Source: Poseidonibacter parvus
GTDB taxonomy: Bacteria; Campylobacterota; Campylobacteria; Campylobacterales; Arcobacteraceae
Length of the DNA stretch: 64,000 bases
Assembly: GCF_001956695.1 (NCBI RefSeq)
Contig: NZ_CP019070.1
Location: forward strand, 620,001-684,000
Direction: 5' to 3'
Shown: positions 47,485 to 56,167 of the stretch, one piece after another
Position numbering within the stretch: the first letter of the stretch is position 1
Layout of the letters: every line of letters begins with the position of its first letter
Notes under the pieces: generated by a model
What the model saw: only the letters and a program-made list of their open reading frames with translations
What the model was told of the DNA's origin: nothing
The model's database searches: none
Program-made: the position numbers and the translations under genes

Positions 47485-48417
47485 TTAAGCGATAAAAATC
47501 GAGTTTACAGACTCATTATTTTGAATTCTTCTTATTGTCTCACCAATTATAACAGATGCAGTTAATACTGTAATCTTTTTAGCATCTTTTCGTGTAGGAA
47601 TTGTGTCAGATACAATTAATTCATCTAAAACACCATTTGCAATTCTATCATATGCTGGTCCTGATAAAACAGCATGAGTACAACAAGCCATTACAGAAGT
47701 TGCACCTCTTTTCTTTAATACTTCTGCAGCTTTAACAAGTGTTCCAGCTGTATCAACCATATCATCAACTAAAATTACATCTTTACCTTCAACATCACCA
47801 ATAATATTCATAACCTCAGATTCATTAGCTTTTTCTCTTTTTTTATCAACGATTACTAAATCGTATCCTAATTTATCAGCATAAGATCTAGCTCGTGCAA
47901 CTCCACCAATATCTGGACTTGCAATAATAGGATTTGCTAATTTTTTGTCTTTGATATAATCAACAAATAAAATAGAACCAAATAAGTTATCAGCTGGAAT
48001 ATTAAAGAAACCTTGAATTTGAGCTGCATGTAAATCAATAGTTACAACTCTTGTAATCCCAGCAGCTTCTAGTAAATCTGCAACTAATTTTGCTGTAATA
48101 GGAACTCTTGGAGCTGCTTTTCTATCTTGTCTTGCATATCCATAGTATGGAATTACTGCTGATATTGATTTTGCACTAGATCTTTTTAATGCATCTACCA
48201 TAATTAATAGTTCCATTAAATTGTCATTTGTTGGAGCACATGTAGGTTGAATTATAAATACATCTTGACCTCTTACACTTTCTGTAATTTGAACAGACAT
48301 TTCTCCATCACTAAATGAGTTACATTTAGCATTAGATACTGGTACTCCTAAATACTTTCCAACCTTTGCAGCAAACTCAGGATTTGCAGTTCCACTAAAA
48401 ATTTTATATCTTGACAT
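47485..48417 (-). CDS. prs: Ribose-phosphate diphosphokinase
   Basis: The 310-residue protein is a class I PRPP synthetase. The flexible-loop motif YYGYARQDRKAAPRVPITAK, the histidine in TIDLHAAQIQGFF and the PRPP-binding loop VILVDDMVDTAGT are present. It transfers pyrophosphate from ATP to ribose-5-phosphate, supplying PRPP for purines, pyrimidines, histidine and tryptophan. It is divergent from the porin gene across a 200-base promoter region. Confidence 0.97.
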   Translation of the reverse strand: MSRYKIFSGTANPEFAAKVGKYLGVPVSNAKCNSFSDGEMSVQITESVRGQDVFIIQPTCAPTNDNLMELLIMVDALKRSSAKSISAVIPYYGYARQDRKAAPRVPITAKLVADLLEAAGITRVVTIDLHAAQIQGFFNIPADNLFGSILFVDYIKDKKLANPIIASPDIGGVARARSYADKLGYDLVIVDKKREKANESEVMNIIGDVEGKDVILVDDMVDTAGTLVKAAEVLKKRGATSVMACCTHAVLSGPAYDRIANGVLDELIVSDTIPTRKDAKKITVLTASVIIGETIRRIQNNESVNSIFIA

Positions 48418-48496
48418 GAAAATTCCCTTAATTAATATGTTTATATTTGCGATTTTATCTAAATAGTACTTAATGAATAGAAAAAATAAAATGTAT

Positions 48497-48527
48497 ATTT
48501 AGTATACAAAATTTATGTATACTAAAT
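48497..48527. promoter_or_regulatory. Inverted repeat in the prs-porin divergent region
   Basis: ATTTAGTATACA and TGTATACTAAAT form perfect 12-bp arms around a 7-base A/T spacer. It lies about 93 bases before the porin start and 80 bases before prs, so it may be an operator for either. No T run follows, so it is less likely to be a terminator. Confidence 0.5.
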
Positions 48528-48619
48528 TTAAAAATATTGATAAAATTTTAATGTTCTTCTAAAAAAAATAATATGTAGCGCGTACATATTTATAAATAAT
48601 TAAAATAAAAGGAAATTAT

Positions 48620-49708
48620 ATGAATAAAAAAATTAGTTTAGTAACATGTGGTTTATTATTAAGTACAAGTATGGCATTTGGAGCAGATTCAATAGATGAA
48701 GCATTCAAAACAGGTAGTGTATCAGGAGATATAACATTATATGGTTCTACAGCAGATAATAAAGATGGAAATCCTGATAGTGATTTTGCAGCAGCAACAA
48801 CAGGATTAGCATATGAAACAGCATCTTTCAAAGGATTAAAAGCAAAAGCTGGATTTAGAGCAGGACATGTATTTGGTAATTCAGCTCCATTAGGAGCAAA
48901 AGCGGTAATGACAGAAGCAAATGTAAGCTATGCAACTGATGCATTTTCTTTAACTGTTGGTAGACAAGCAATTGATTTAGAATGGTTAGGTGATTATAAT
49001 GAAGCAGTAGTTGCAGGAATTACAGCAATACCAAATACATCAATTGTTGTAGGTTATGTAAACCAACAAGCAGTAGCAGATGAAGATGAAATAGAAGAAT
49101 TTGCAGAAGTAACAGAAGATGGTGTATATGTAGTTGATGTGAAATATACTGGATTAAAAAATGTTGAATTAAATCCTTATTTCTATAGTGCACCAGATGC
49201 CGTTAACTTCTATGGATTAAAAGCAAGTTTCTCTACAGATATGTTTGGTTTAGTTGCACAATATGCAGCAAGTGATGTAGATACAGTATATGGAACTGCA
49301 AATAGTATTTCAGATGGATCAATAGGACATGTAGAAGCAAGTACTTCAATTGCAGGAATCTCAGCAGCTTTAGGATATATCAAAACAGATAAAACAGGTG
49401 GAACAGGTGGAATTGATTCATATGGTGATAATATTTCTCCATTCGATAAAGGTGAAAATACTTATTCAGCAGATGCAAAAACAGTATATGGTTCTTTAGG
49501 ATACTCAATTGCAGGAGTTGATTTAGGATTATTATATGGTGAAACAGACTATGCAGTAAATGGTGAGGAAAAAGAGTTAAATTTAATGTCTTCTTATAAC
49601 ATTACTGATAGCTTAGGATTATCTTTATTATATGTAAAATATGATGAAGAAGCTTCTCCTGGTAACGATAGTGATTATGCTACTGCTACTTTAGCTTACT
49701 CATTTTAA
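48620..49708 (+). CDS. Opr-family outer membrane porin
   Basis: The 362-residue protein has a signal peptide (1-22, ending FGA) and then alternating polar/hydrophobic beta strands typical of an OprD-type porin. It ends ATATLAYSF with the terminal Phe required for outer membrane insertion. It forms a channel for small hydrophilic solutes. Acidic loops (DEDEIEEFAEVTED) are present near residues 152-165. The substrate specificity is unknown. AAAAGGAAATT precedes the start. It is convergent with the mnmA genes and shares a terminator with them. Confidence 0.88.
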   Translation: MNKKISLVTCGLLLSTSMAFGADSIDEAFKTGSVSGDITLYGSTADNKDGNPDSDFAAATTGLAYETASFKGLKAKAGFRAGHVFGNSAPLGAKAVMTEANVSYATDAFSLTVGRQAIDLEWLGDYNEAVVAGITAIPNTSIVVGYVNQQAVADEDEIEEFAEVTEDGVYVVDVKYTGLKNVELNPYFYSAPDAVNFYGLKASFSTDMFGLVAQYAASDVDTVYGTANSISDGSIGHVEASTSIAGISAALGYIKTDKTGGTGGIDSYGDNISPFDKGENTYSADAKTVYGSLGYSIAGVDLGLLYGETDYAVNGEEKELNLMSSYNITDSLGLSLLYVKYDEEASPGNDSDYATATLAYSF

Positions 49709-49714
49709 TATAAG

Positions 49715-49745
49715 AATAATTTAGGAGTTTAACTCCTAAATTATT
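49715..49745. terminator. Bidirectional terminator between porin and mnmA
   Basis: A perfect 14-bp stem AATAATTTAGGAGT / ACTCCTAAATTATT with a TTA loop overlaps the stop codon of the minus-strand mnmA and follows the porin stop by six bases. Confidence 0.75.
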
Positions 49746-50784
49746 TAGTACTTTCAATCCACGCACTTCCTAAAACTTTTTCATTATCATAAAAAACTGC
49801 AAGTTGACCAGATGCAACTCCAAATGCGGGTTCTTTTAACTTTATATATGCTTTATTATTTTCTATTTTAACTTCGCAAGGATTTGCGTTTGATCTATAT
49901 CTTAATTTTACATTTGCAGTAAAAGTTTTATCATCAATAAACATATTAAGTCCATTTGCTATAACTTCATTTACTTCTAAGACTTCTTTTTTACCTACAA
50001 CAATGGTATTTGTTTTAGGATTTAATTCTTTTACAAAGTGTGGATGTTGTGCACCTTTTACTGTAAAACCTCTTCTTTTTCCAATTGTATAGTGCATATA
50101 ACCTTTATGCTCTCCTACAATATTGCCTTTTTCATCTAAAACATCTCCCGGCATATCTATATTTGCGTGTTTTTTAATCACATCTGTATAAACAGTTTCA
50201 ACAAAACAAATCTCTTGAGATTCATTTTTTTGTGTAATTTTTTCAAAAACATTATCTAAATCTTTTGCAAATTTAAGAATATCTTCTTTTTTATAAGTAC
50301 TTAATGGAAACTTCATGAAAGCAATTGCCTTTTTATCAACCTGTGATAAAAAATAGCTCTGGTCTTTTGATTTATCATCAGCTTCATAAACAAAAGTTCC
50401 ATCACTTTTAGCATAATGTCCTGTTGCTAAAAAATCACAGCCTTTATCTTGTGCAAATTTTAACATTGAACCAAATTTAATTTGTTTATTACATTTTACA
50501 CATGGATTTGGTGTTGTACCTTCTAGATAAGACTCTACAAAATAATCATAAATCTCACGTGTAAATTTATCACTTAAATCTAAAATATGGTATTTAATAT
50601 TTAAAAACTTTGTTATATCTTCAATATGCTCTAAGTTTTTTTCATGATAACCATCATTTCTATTATGAAGTTTTAAATAAACTCCTTCAATTTCATAGCC
50701 ATCTTTTTGAAGCATATAAGCAGTCACAGAAGAATCAATTCCTCCACTCATGCCTACCATTACTTTTTTTTTCATTACAGACAC
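49741..50784 (-). CDS. mnmA: tRNA-specific 2-thiouridylase, Campylobacter type
   Basis: The 347-residue protein (GTG at 50784, or ATG at 50775) has the MnmA PP-loop GMSGGIDSSVTAYML. The first catalytic-cysteine segment is TPNPCVKCNKQIKFG and the second is NESQEICFVET, with YTIGKRRGF and a C-terminal beta-barrel (VKLRYRSNANPCEV). Its short form and motifs match the MnmA usual in Campylobacter. It thiolates U34 of Glu, Gln and Lys tRNAs. It directly abuts a second, different mnmA, so the two are cotranscribed. Confidence 0.93.
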   Translation of the reverse strand: MSVMKKKVMVGMSGGIDSSVTAYMLQKDGYEIEGVYLKLHNRNDGYHEKNLEHIEDITKFLNIKYHILDLSDKFTREIYDYFVESYLEGTTPNPCVKCNKQIKFGSMLKFAQDKGCDFLATGHYAKSDGTFVYEADDKSKDQSYFLSQVDKKAIAFMKFPLSTYKKEDILKFAKDLDNVFEKITQKNESQEICFVETVYTDVIKKHANIDMPGDVLDEKGNIVGEHKGYMHYTIGKRRGFTVKGAQHPHFVKELNPKTNTIVVGKKEVLEVNEVIANGLNMFIDDKTFTANVKLRYRSNANPCEVKIENNKAYIKLKEPAFGVASGQLAVFYDNEKVLGSAWIESTK

Positions 50785-51882
50785 TTAAGAATAATCACTT
50801 ATAAATCCGCCACCTAAGCAATAATCGCCATCATATAAAACAAGACTTTGTCCTAAAGTTACAGCTCTTTGTGGTTTATCGAATTTTACTATTACTTTAT
50901 CATCTTTAGTTTCAACAACAGTACATGCTTGTTTTTGTTGACGATATCGAACTTGTGCCATTAATTTATCCCCAACTTTTGCAGGTGTTTCTAAAACCCA
51001 ATGCATATGACTAGCTTCAACATTTTCATTCATTAGTAGTGGATGAACTGTGTCTTGAACAACTGTTAAGGTATTATTTTCAAGATCTTTTTTAGCAGCA
51101 TACCATGGTTTATGAATATGACCATCACTTTCTGTTTCTTTAATACCACCAAGACCAATACCTTTTCTTTGACCTAATGTATAACAAATAAGACCTTTGT
51201 GTTTTCCTATTATTTTTCCATGTTCATCAATAATATCACCAGGTACTGCTTTTAAATGTTGTGTGATAAATTCATCAAATCTTTGATTACCAATAAAACA
51301 AATTCCCGTGCTATCTTTTTTATCACTAACACTTAAATTATGCTCTCTTGCTATTTCTCGAACTTCCATCTTTGTTAAATCTCCAAGTGGAAACATTGCA
51401 TGTGAAAGTTGTTCGCTTGATAGTGCATGTAAAAAATATGTTTGATCTTTTGAAGAATCTTTTGGAGTATCTAATACAAAATGCTCACCATTTTTTGCTA
51501 TTTTTGCATAATGTCCAGTTGCTATCATATCAGCACCCATTTTTTTTGCTTCATTTAAAAATACATTAAATTTAATCTCACGGTTACATAAAATATCAGG
51601 ATTAGGAGTAAGACCTTTTTTTAGACCTTCTAAGAATACATCAAATACTTTTGTTCTATATTCTTCAACAAAGTCAATTCCTTTTACATCAATTCCTAAA
51701 AGTTTTCCTACTTTTTTTGCATCTTCAAACTCGATTCTATTAGGACATTGGCTACCTTTAATTCCATATTCCCAATTTCGCATGAATAAGCCTTGTACTT
51801 CATAGCCTTGTTGCTTTAATAATAAAGCAGTAACTGAAGAATCAACGCCACCTGACATTCCTACAACTACTTTTTTCTTCAT
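50785..51882 (-). CDS. mnmA: tRNA-specific 2-thiouridylase, E. coli type
   Basis: The 365-residue protein has PP-loop VGMSGGVDSSVTALLL, the motif TPNPDILCNREIKF with the first catalytic Cys, KKDSTGICFIG with the second Cys, and CYTLGQRKGIGLGG. These match gamma-proteobacterial MnmA much better than the Campylobacter type, and the GLFMRNWE segment is also E. coli-like. It should perform the same s2U34 tRNA modification with TusE or an equivalent sulphur donor. It starts four bases before folK ends (ATGA). Two full MnmA proteins in tandem suggest either a lineage mix or different tRNA targets. Confidence 0.92.
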   Translation of the reverse strand: MKKKVVVGMSGGVDSSVTALLLKQQGYEVQGLFMRNWEYGIKGSQCPNRIEFEDAKKVGKLLGIDVKGIDFVEEYRTKVFDVFLEGLKKGLTPNPDILCNREIKFNVFLNEAKKMGADMIATGHYAKIAKNGEHFVLDTPKDSSKDQTYFLHALSSEQLSHAMFPLGDLTKMEVREIAREHNLSVSDKKDSTGICFIGNQRFDEFITQHLKAVPGDIIDEHGKIIGKHKGLICYTLGQRKGIGLGGIKETESDGHIHKPWYAAKKDLENNTLTVVQDTVHPLLMNENVEASHMHWVLETPAKVGDKLMAQVRYRQQKQACTVVETKDDKVIVKFDKPQRAVTLGQSLVLYDGDYCLGGGFISDYS

Positions 51883-52370
51883 TTATATATCCTTTTCATT
51901 TCTTCTAAAGGAATAATCACTGATTCTCTATTTGCCCGATCTTTATGAGGAATAATAAGTTTTTCTGTATTGATTTTTTTATTATCAAAAAAGATTATAT
52001 CTATATCCAAGGTTCTAGGCGCATCTTGAAAGGATCGCTTTCTTCCGAATTTGTTTTCATATCTTTGCATTGCTTTTAATACAGCATTTGCACTAAGATT
52101 AGTTTTAAACGTGATTATACCATTTAAAAAATCATTTTGTTCTAAGAATCCAAAGGGAGGATTAAGTAGAAGTGGTGATGTTCTAAGTACAGTAAATCTC
52201 GTATCTTGTTTTAAACATAAGATTAATTTATCAAATGTTTTTTTCATATTTCCAATATTTCCCCCAATACCAATGGTTACATGATATTTTTTTCTTGTAT
52301 CTTTTTTATAAGATTTAGGAAAATTTGGAGTATAAAAAAGTGTTAAATCTTTGCTAATTTTTTTTTTCAA
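51879..52370 (-). CDS. folK: 2-amino-4-hydroxy-6-hydroxymethyldihydropteridine pyrophosphokinase
   Basis: The 163-residue protein has the HPPK core: IGIGGNIGNMKKTFD near residue 32, LNPPFGFLEQNDFLNGI, and APRTLDIDIIFFD carrying the catalytic Asp pair. An N-terminal extension of about 30 residues precedes the core, as in Campylobacter homologues. It transfers pyrophosphate from ATP in folate synthesis. The ATGA overlap couples it to the downstream mnmA. A T-rich promoter region separates it from the peptidase gene. Confidence 0.92.
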   Translation of the reverse strand: MKKKISKDLTLFYTPNFPKSYKKDTRKKYHVTIGIGGNIGNMKKTFDKLILCLKQDTRFTVLRTSPLLLNPPFGFLEQNDFLNGIITFKTNLSANAVLKAMQRYENKFGRKRSFQDAPRTLDIDIIFFDNKKINTEKLIIPHKDRANRESVIIPLEEMKRIYK

Positions 52371-52402
52371 ATTTTTCTTCTTTTATCTTTATTAGCTTTA
52401 AC

Positions 52403-53428
52403 TTATAATATTACAGCTTTACCATTTTTCATAACAACAGTATCTTCAATTCTAACACCAAACTCTTTTGGTAAATAAATCCCAGGTTCAATTGTAAAAA
52501 CCATATTATCTTCAATTATCACATCTGATTTAGCATTTATATTTGGAAATTCGTGAATATCAAGGCCTACACCATGACCAGTACTATGAATAAACTTATC
52601 TGCGTATCCTGCTTTTTCAATTACAGTACGTGTTAGTGCATCAATTTGAGAGGCTTTCATTCCTACACGTGCTTTTTCAATTGCATTTAATTGTGCTTTG
52701 TAAACTAAATCATAAATTTTTTGATGTTTTTTGTTCTTAAACTTTTGCTCTCTTTTAAAAGTAAGTTTTTCAAAATTAGCAGATGTAACACAAGTTCTAT
52801 CTGAACAATACCTTTTATATTTTACTCCTGCATCAACTAGTATTAAATCATCTTTTCTTAGTTTTTTTGAAGTAGGTAAGGCATGTGGTTTTGCTGCATT
52901 TTCATTTATGGCAATAATTGGATCAAAGCTTAAGTCTAGTTTTCCACTTTGACTCATTTTTTCAATACCTTTGAAAAATAAATATTGCTCACTTTGTTTA
53001 AAGCCATTTTTTCTAATAAATTTAGCTAAATCTTTAAACCCTTCACGACCAAGTTTTGCTGCTTTTTTTAATATTTTAACTTCTTCATCTGTTTTTATTA
53101 TTCTTTTTAATTTTGAAAAGTTCTCTTTTGGAATAAGAGTTGTTTTAATATTTTCTGACAATTTTACATAAGTAGAATATTTAAAATCATTTGGATCAAA
53201 TACTATTTTTTTAATTTTGTTTTTGATTAATATTTCTTGTGCTGTTTTTATTAAGTTTGATGACTCAATTACTTCACAGTTTTTTGTAAACTCTTTTGCT
53301 TCTGTTGTATATCTTGCATCTGTAATAAAATAATTATCTCCACTTAGTGATAAAAAAAGTACATTATCACAAGAAAAAGAAGCTTCAAAATATACAGCAT
53401 TCTCATTTAATAAAATAAAATTTTTCAT
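52403..53428 (-). CDS. pepQ: M24 Xaa-Pro peptidase
   Basis: The 341-residue protein has an N-terminal creatinase-like domain (~1-125) and the pita-bread M24 catalytic domain. The five metal ligands are visible: two Asp in VDAGVKYKRYCSDRTCV, His in STGHGVGLDIHEFPN, and Glu in FTIEPGIYLP and GVRIEDTVV. It cleaves peptides next to proline in the cytoplasm; aminopeptidase P versus prolidase cannot be told apart. It is divergent from aroQ. Confidence 0.88.
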   Translation of the reverse strand: MKNFILLNENAVYFEASFSCDNVLFLSLSGDNYFITDARYTTEAKEFTKNCEVIESSNLIKTAQEILIKNKIKKIVFDPNDFKYSTYVKLSENIKTTLIPKENFSKLKRIIKTDEEVKILKKAAKLGREGFKDLAKFIRKNGFKQSEQYLFFKGIEKMSQSGKLDLSFDPIIAINENAAKPHALPTSKKLRKDDLILVDAGVKYKRYCSDRTCVTSANFEKLTFKREQKFKNKKHQKIYDLVYKAQLNAIEKARVGMKASQIDALTRTVIEKAGYADKFIHSTGHGVGLDIHEFPNINAKSDVIIEDNMVFTIEPGIYLPKEFGVRIEDTVVMKNGKAVIL

Positions 53429-53504
53429 AAAATCTCTTTCCTTTGGTATGGTTTAACGTTAATTTAAATATAATCTTACCTAAATTTTATAAAAGGAATA
53501 TAAT

Positions 53505-53981
53505 ATGAAAATAGCCGTAATTCAAGGACCAAACTTAAATATGTTAGGTATTAGAGAGCAACACATCTATGGTCCAATGAACTTAGAACAAATTCACGAT
53601 CAATTAAAAAACGCAGCTTCACAAAATGGAGTTGAATTAGAGTTTTTCCAATCAAACTTAGAAGGTGAATTAGTTGATAGAATTCAAGAATGTTTAGGAA
53701 CTGTAGATGGAATTATGATTAATCCAGCTGCTTATTCTCACTCATCTATTGCTATTAAAGATGCATTAAGTGCAGTTGAACTTCCAACAGTAGAAGTACA
53801 TATTTCAAATATTTACAAAAGAGAAGAGTTTAGACAAAAATCTGTAACTGCAAGCGCAACTACTGGTGTTATTTCAGGATTTGGACCATTTGGTTACCAC
53901 ATGGGATTAATTGCATTAATGCAAATTATTTCTGAAATTAAAGCTGTTGAAGAAGCTCAACAACAAGAAGTAACTGAATAA
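53505..53981 (+). CDS. aroQ: Type II 3-dehydroquinate dehydratase
   Basis: The 158-residue protein is Aro[17 protein letters not shown] with the active-site Tyr loop, [16 protein letters not shown], and [18 protein letters not shown]. It dehydrates 3-dehydroquinate in the shikimate pathway. The enzyme forms a dodecamer. AAAAGGA precedes the start. It is followed after ten bases by an amidohydrolase gene, so the two form an operon with sppA. Confidence 0.96.
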   Translation: MKIAVIQGPNLNMLGIREQHIYGPMNLEQIHDQLKNAASQNGVELEFFQSNLEGELVDRIQECLGTVDGIMINPAAYSHSSIAIKDALSAVELPTVEVHISNIYKREEFRQKSVTASATTGVISGFGPFGYHMGLIALMQIISEIKAVEEAQQQEVTE

Positions 53982-53991
53982 TTCAATATAA

Positions 53992-55215
53992 ATGAATATA
54001 TTAAGTGCTAAGTGGGTTATTACCTGCGATGAAAACTTTAGCATCATTGAAAATGGTGCTATTGTTTTTTCTGACAAAATTATTGATATTGATACAATTT
54101 CAAATATCCAAAAAAAATATCCAAATGAAGAAATACAAGAAGCAGAAGCAAACTCTGTTTTAATGCCTGGACTTATTAATTCTCATGTTCATTTAGAATT
54201 TTGCGCAAATACAACAACATTAAAATATGGTAACTTTTTAGATTGGTTAAACTCTGTTATTAAAAATAGAGATACTTTAATAGAAAAAGCTACTCAAAAA
54301 TTAATTTCTACAAAACTTGATAGAATGAAAAAAACAGGTACTACAACAATTGGTGCAATTTCATCTTATTCATTTGATTTAGAACCATGTGTAAAATCAC
54401 CTATTAATACTGTATTTTTTTGTGAAATAATTGGAAGTAAGGCAGATATGGCTGATACATTGTTTGCTGATTTTAAAAGTAGACTTGAAAGTGCTAAACA
54501 GTGCTCTTCAAAAAGTTTTATTCCAGCTGTTGCTATTCATTCTCCTTATTCAGTGCATCCGTTTTTAGTAAGAGAGAGTTTAGCATTAGCAAAAAAAGAG
54601 AATCTTGCTGTTTCAAGTCATTTTTTAGAATCAAGTGAAGAGTTTGAATGGTTACATAAAAATGAAGGTTTATTTATAGATTTTTTTAAAAACTTTTTAA
54701 ATCAAAGTACAGCGGTTACAAAACCTATGGAGTTTTTAACACAATTCTCAAATGTTAAAAAACTCTCTTTCACACATTGTGTGGAAGCAAGTAATGCTGA
54801 CTTTGAAAAGATAAAATCTTTGAATGCAGTTATTAATCACTGTCCCACATCAAATAGGGTGCTTAACAATAGTAAATTAGATTTATCAAAATTAAAAGAT
54901 ATAAAGTTTTCTATTGGAACTGATGGTTTGAGTTCAAATAACTCTTTATCTATGTTTGATGAGTTAAGAACTGCTTTAATGATTCATGTAGATGAAAATA
55001 TAATCGAATTTTCTAAAACTCTTTTAAAAGCTGCTACTTTAAATGGTAATATTGCTTTAGGATTGAATAAAGGAAGTTTAGAAAAACAAAAAGACGCAGA
55101 TATAATATCTTTTAAATTACCAGATGAAATTGAAGATAAAGAAGATTTAGCGATGCAAATTATTTTACATACTAAATCTGTAAATAAAACTATAATAGGA
55201 GGAGAGTTTGTTTAA
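53992..55215 (+). CDS. mqnF: Amidohydrolase, likely aminofutalosine deaminase
   Basis: The 407-residue protein is a COG0402 metal-dependent deaminase. The metal motif is GLINSHVHLEF near residue 62, with HSPYSVHP, SSHFLESSEE, LSFTHCVEAS and SIGTDGLSSNN near residue 305 carrying the conserved Asp. Homologues in Campylobacterota deaminate 6-amino-6-deoxyfutalosine in the futalosine route to menaquinone, a quinone this organism is expected to use. An adenosine or S-adenosylhomocysteine deaminase role is the main alternative, so the symbol is tentative. It overlaps sppA by eight bases. Confidence 0.75.
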   Translation: MNILSAKWVITCDENFSIIENGAIVFSDKIIDIDTISNIQKKYPNEEIQEAEANSVLMPGLINSHVHLEFCANTTTLKYGNFLDWLNSVIKNRDTLIEKATQKLISTKLDRMKKTGTTTIGAISSYSFDLEPCVKSPINTVFFCEIIGSKADMADTLFADFKSRLESAKQCSSKSFIPAVAIHSPYSVHPFLVRESLALAKKENLAVSSHFLESSEEFEWLHKNEGLFIDFFKNFLNQSTAVTKPMEFLTQFSNVKKLSFTHCVEASNADFEKIKSLNAVINHCPTSNRVLNNSKLDLSKLKDIKFSIGTDGLSSNNSLSMFDELRTALMIHVDENIIEFSKTLLKAATLNGNIALGLNKGSLEKQKDADIISFKLPDEIEDKEDLAMQIILHTKSVNKTIIGGEFV

Positions 55216-56098
55216 TTTTTTTAAAATATTGTTTTCACCAATTATTGCAATATTAGACTTTATTACAAAATATTTTAAAACAATAGTATTTTTAACAATA
55301 ATGTATTTTGTTGTTTACTCACCAAATGATAAAATGAACCAAAATGGCACTTTTGAAGTTGCTAATTTACAAAAAATTGAACTTTTTGGTCCAATTCTAG
55401 ATGTTAGTAAAACCATGGGTGAAATTCAAAAAGCAAAACAAAATGTAAATATTAAAGGTGTGCTACTAGAAGTTAATTCTCCAGGTGGTGCAGTTGCTCC
55501 TTCTGTTGAATTAGCATATGCCATCAAAGAATTAAGTGCAATTAAACCTGTTGTTGTATATGCAAGTGGAATAATTGCAAGTGGTTCTTACTATGCTTCT
55601 ATTTGGAGTGATAAAATTATTGCAAATCCTGGTGCAATGGTAGGTTCTATTGGAGTTATTATGCAAGGTGTTAACACTGAAGAGTTAATGGCAAAAATTG
55701 GAATTTCTACACAAACTGTAAAAGCTGGAAAATATAAAGAATCAGGGACTCCTACACGAAAATGGTTTGATTATGAAAAAGAACAATTACAAAGTATAAT
55801 TGATGATACTTATAATATGTTTATCACAGATGTTGCAAATGCTAGAAAACTTGATGTTAAAAATCACACGCAATTTGCTGATGCAAAAGTATTTACTGCA
55901 TCTCAAGCAAAAGAAGTTGGTTTAGTTGATGAGGTAGCTACTGTTTCAAGTGCAGAGAAAGCAATTGTTGAGTTAGCAGAAGTTGATATTGCTATTTGGC
56001 AAAAACAAGATAAATTTGATAAGTTTATTGATAAATTTATTAGTGAAACTGTTTCATCTATTTCAATGAATTTTGTAAGTGGATTAAAAGCTTATTAG
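55208..56098 (+). CDS. sppA: Signal peptide peptidase SppA, short form
   Basis: Translation starts at TTG 55208, five bases after GGAGG. The 296-residue protein has one N-terminal membrane helix (~26-42). A ClpP-fold S49 peptidase domain follows with VNSPGGAVAPSVELA, the catalytic Ser in YASGIIASGSYYAS near residue 125, and the catalytic Lys in VKAGKYKESGTP near residue 180. It cleaves signal peptide remnants in the membrane with a Ser/Lys dyad. This is the single-domain short form, about half of E. coli SppA. A strong terminator follows. Confidence 0.92.
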   Translation: MFNFFKILFSPIIAILDFITKYFKTIVFLTIMYFVVYSPNDKMNQNGTFEVANLQKIELFGPILDVSKTMGEIQKAKQNVNIKGVLLEVNSPGGAVAPSVELAYAIKELSAIKPVVVYASGIIASGSYYASIWSDKIIANPGAMVGSIGVIMQGVNTEELMAKIGISTQTVKAGKYKESGTPTRKWFDYEKEQLQSIIDDTYNMFITDVANARKLDVKNHTQFADAKVFTASQAKEVGLVDEVATVSSAEKAIVELAEVDIAIWQKQDKFDKFIDKFISETVSSISMNFVSGLKAY

Positions 56099-56124
56099 AA
56101 AGTTTCTTTTGATTTAAAGAAGAC

Positions 56125-56158
56125 AAAAGCAGATAGTTTTAAACTATCTGCTTTTTTT
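56125..56158. terminator. Strong terminator between sppA and ackA
   Basis: A perfect 14-bp stem AAAAGCAGATAGTT / AACTATCTGCTTTT with a 3-base loop is followed by TTT. It serves sppA on the plus strand and, read the other way, ackA. Confidence 0.85.
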
Positions 56159-56167
56159 ATGTTTGAA

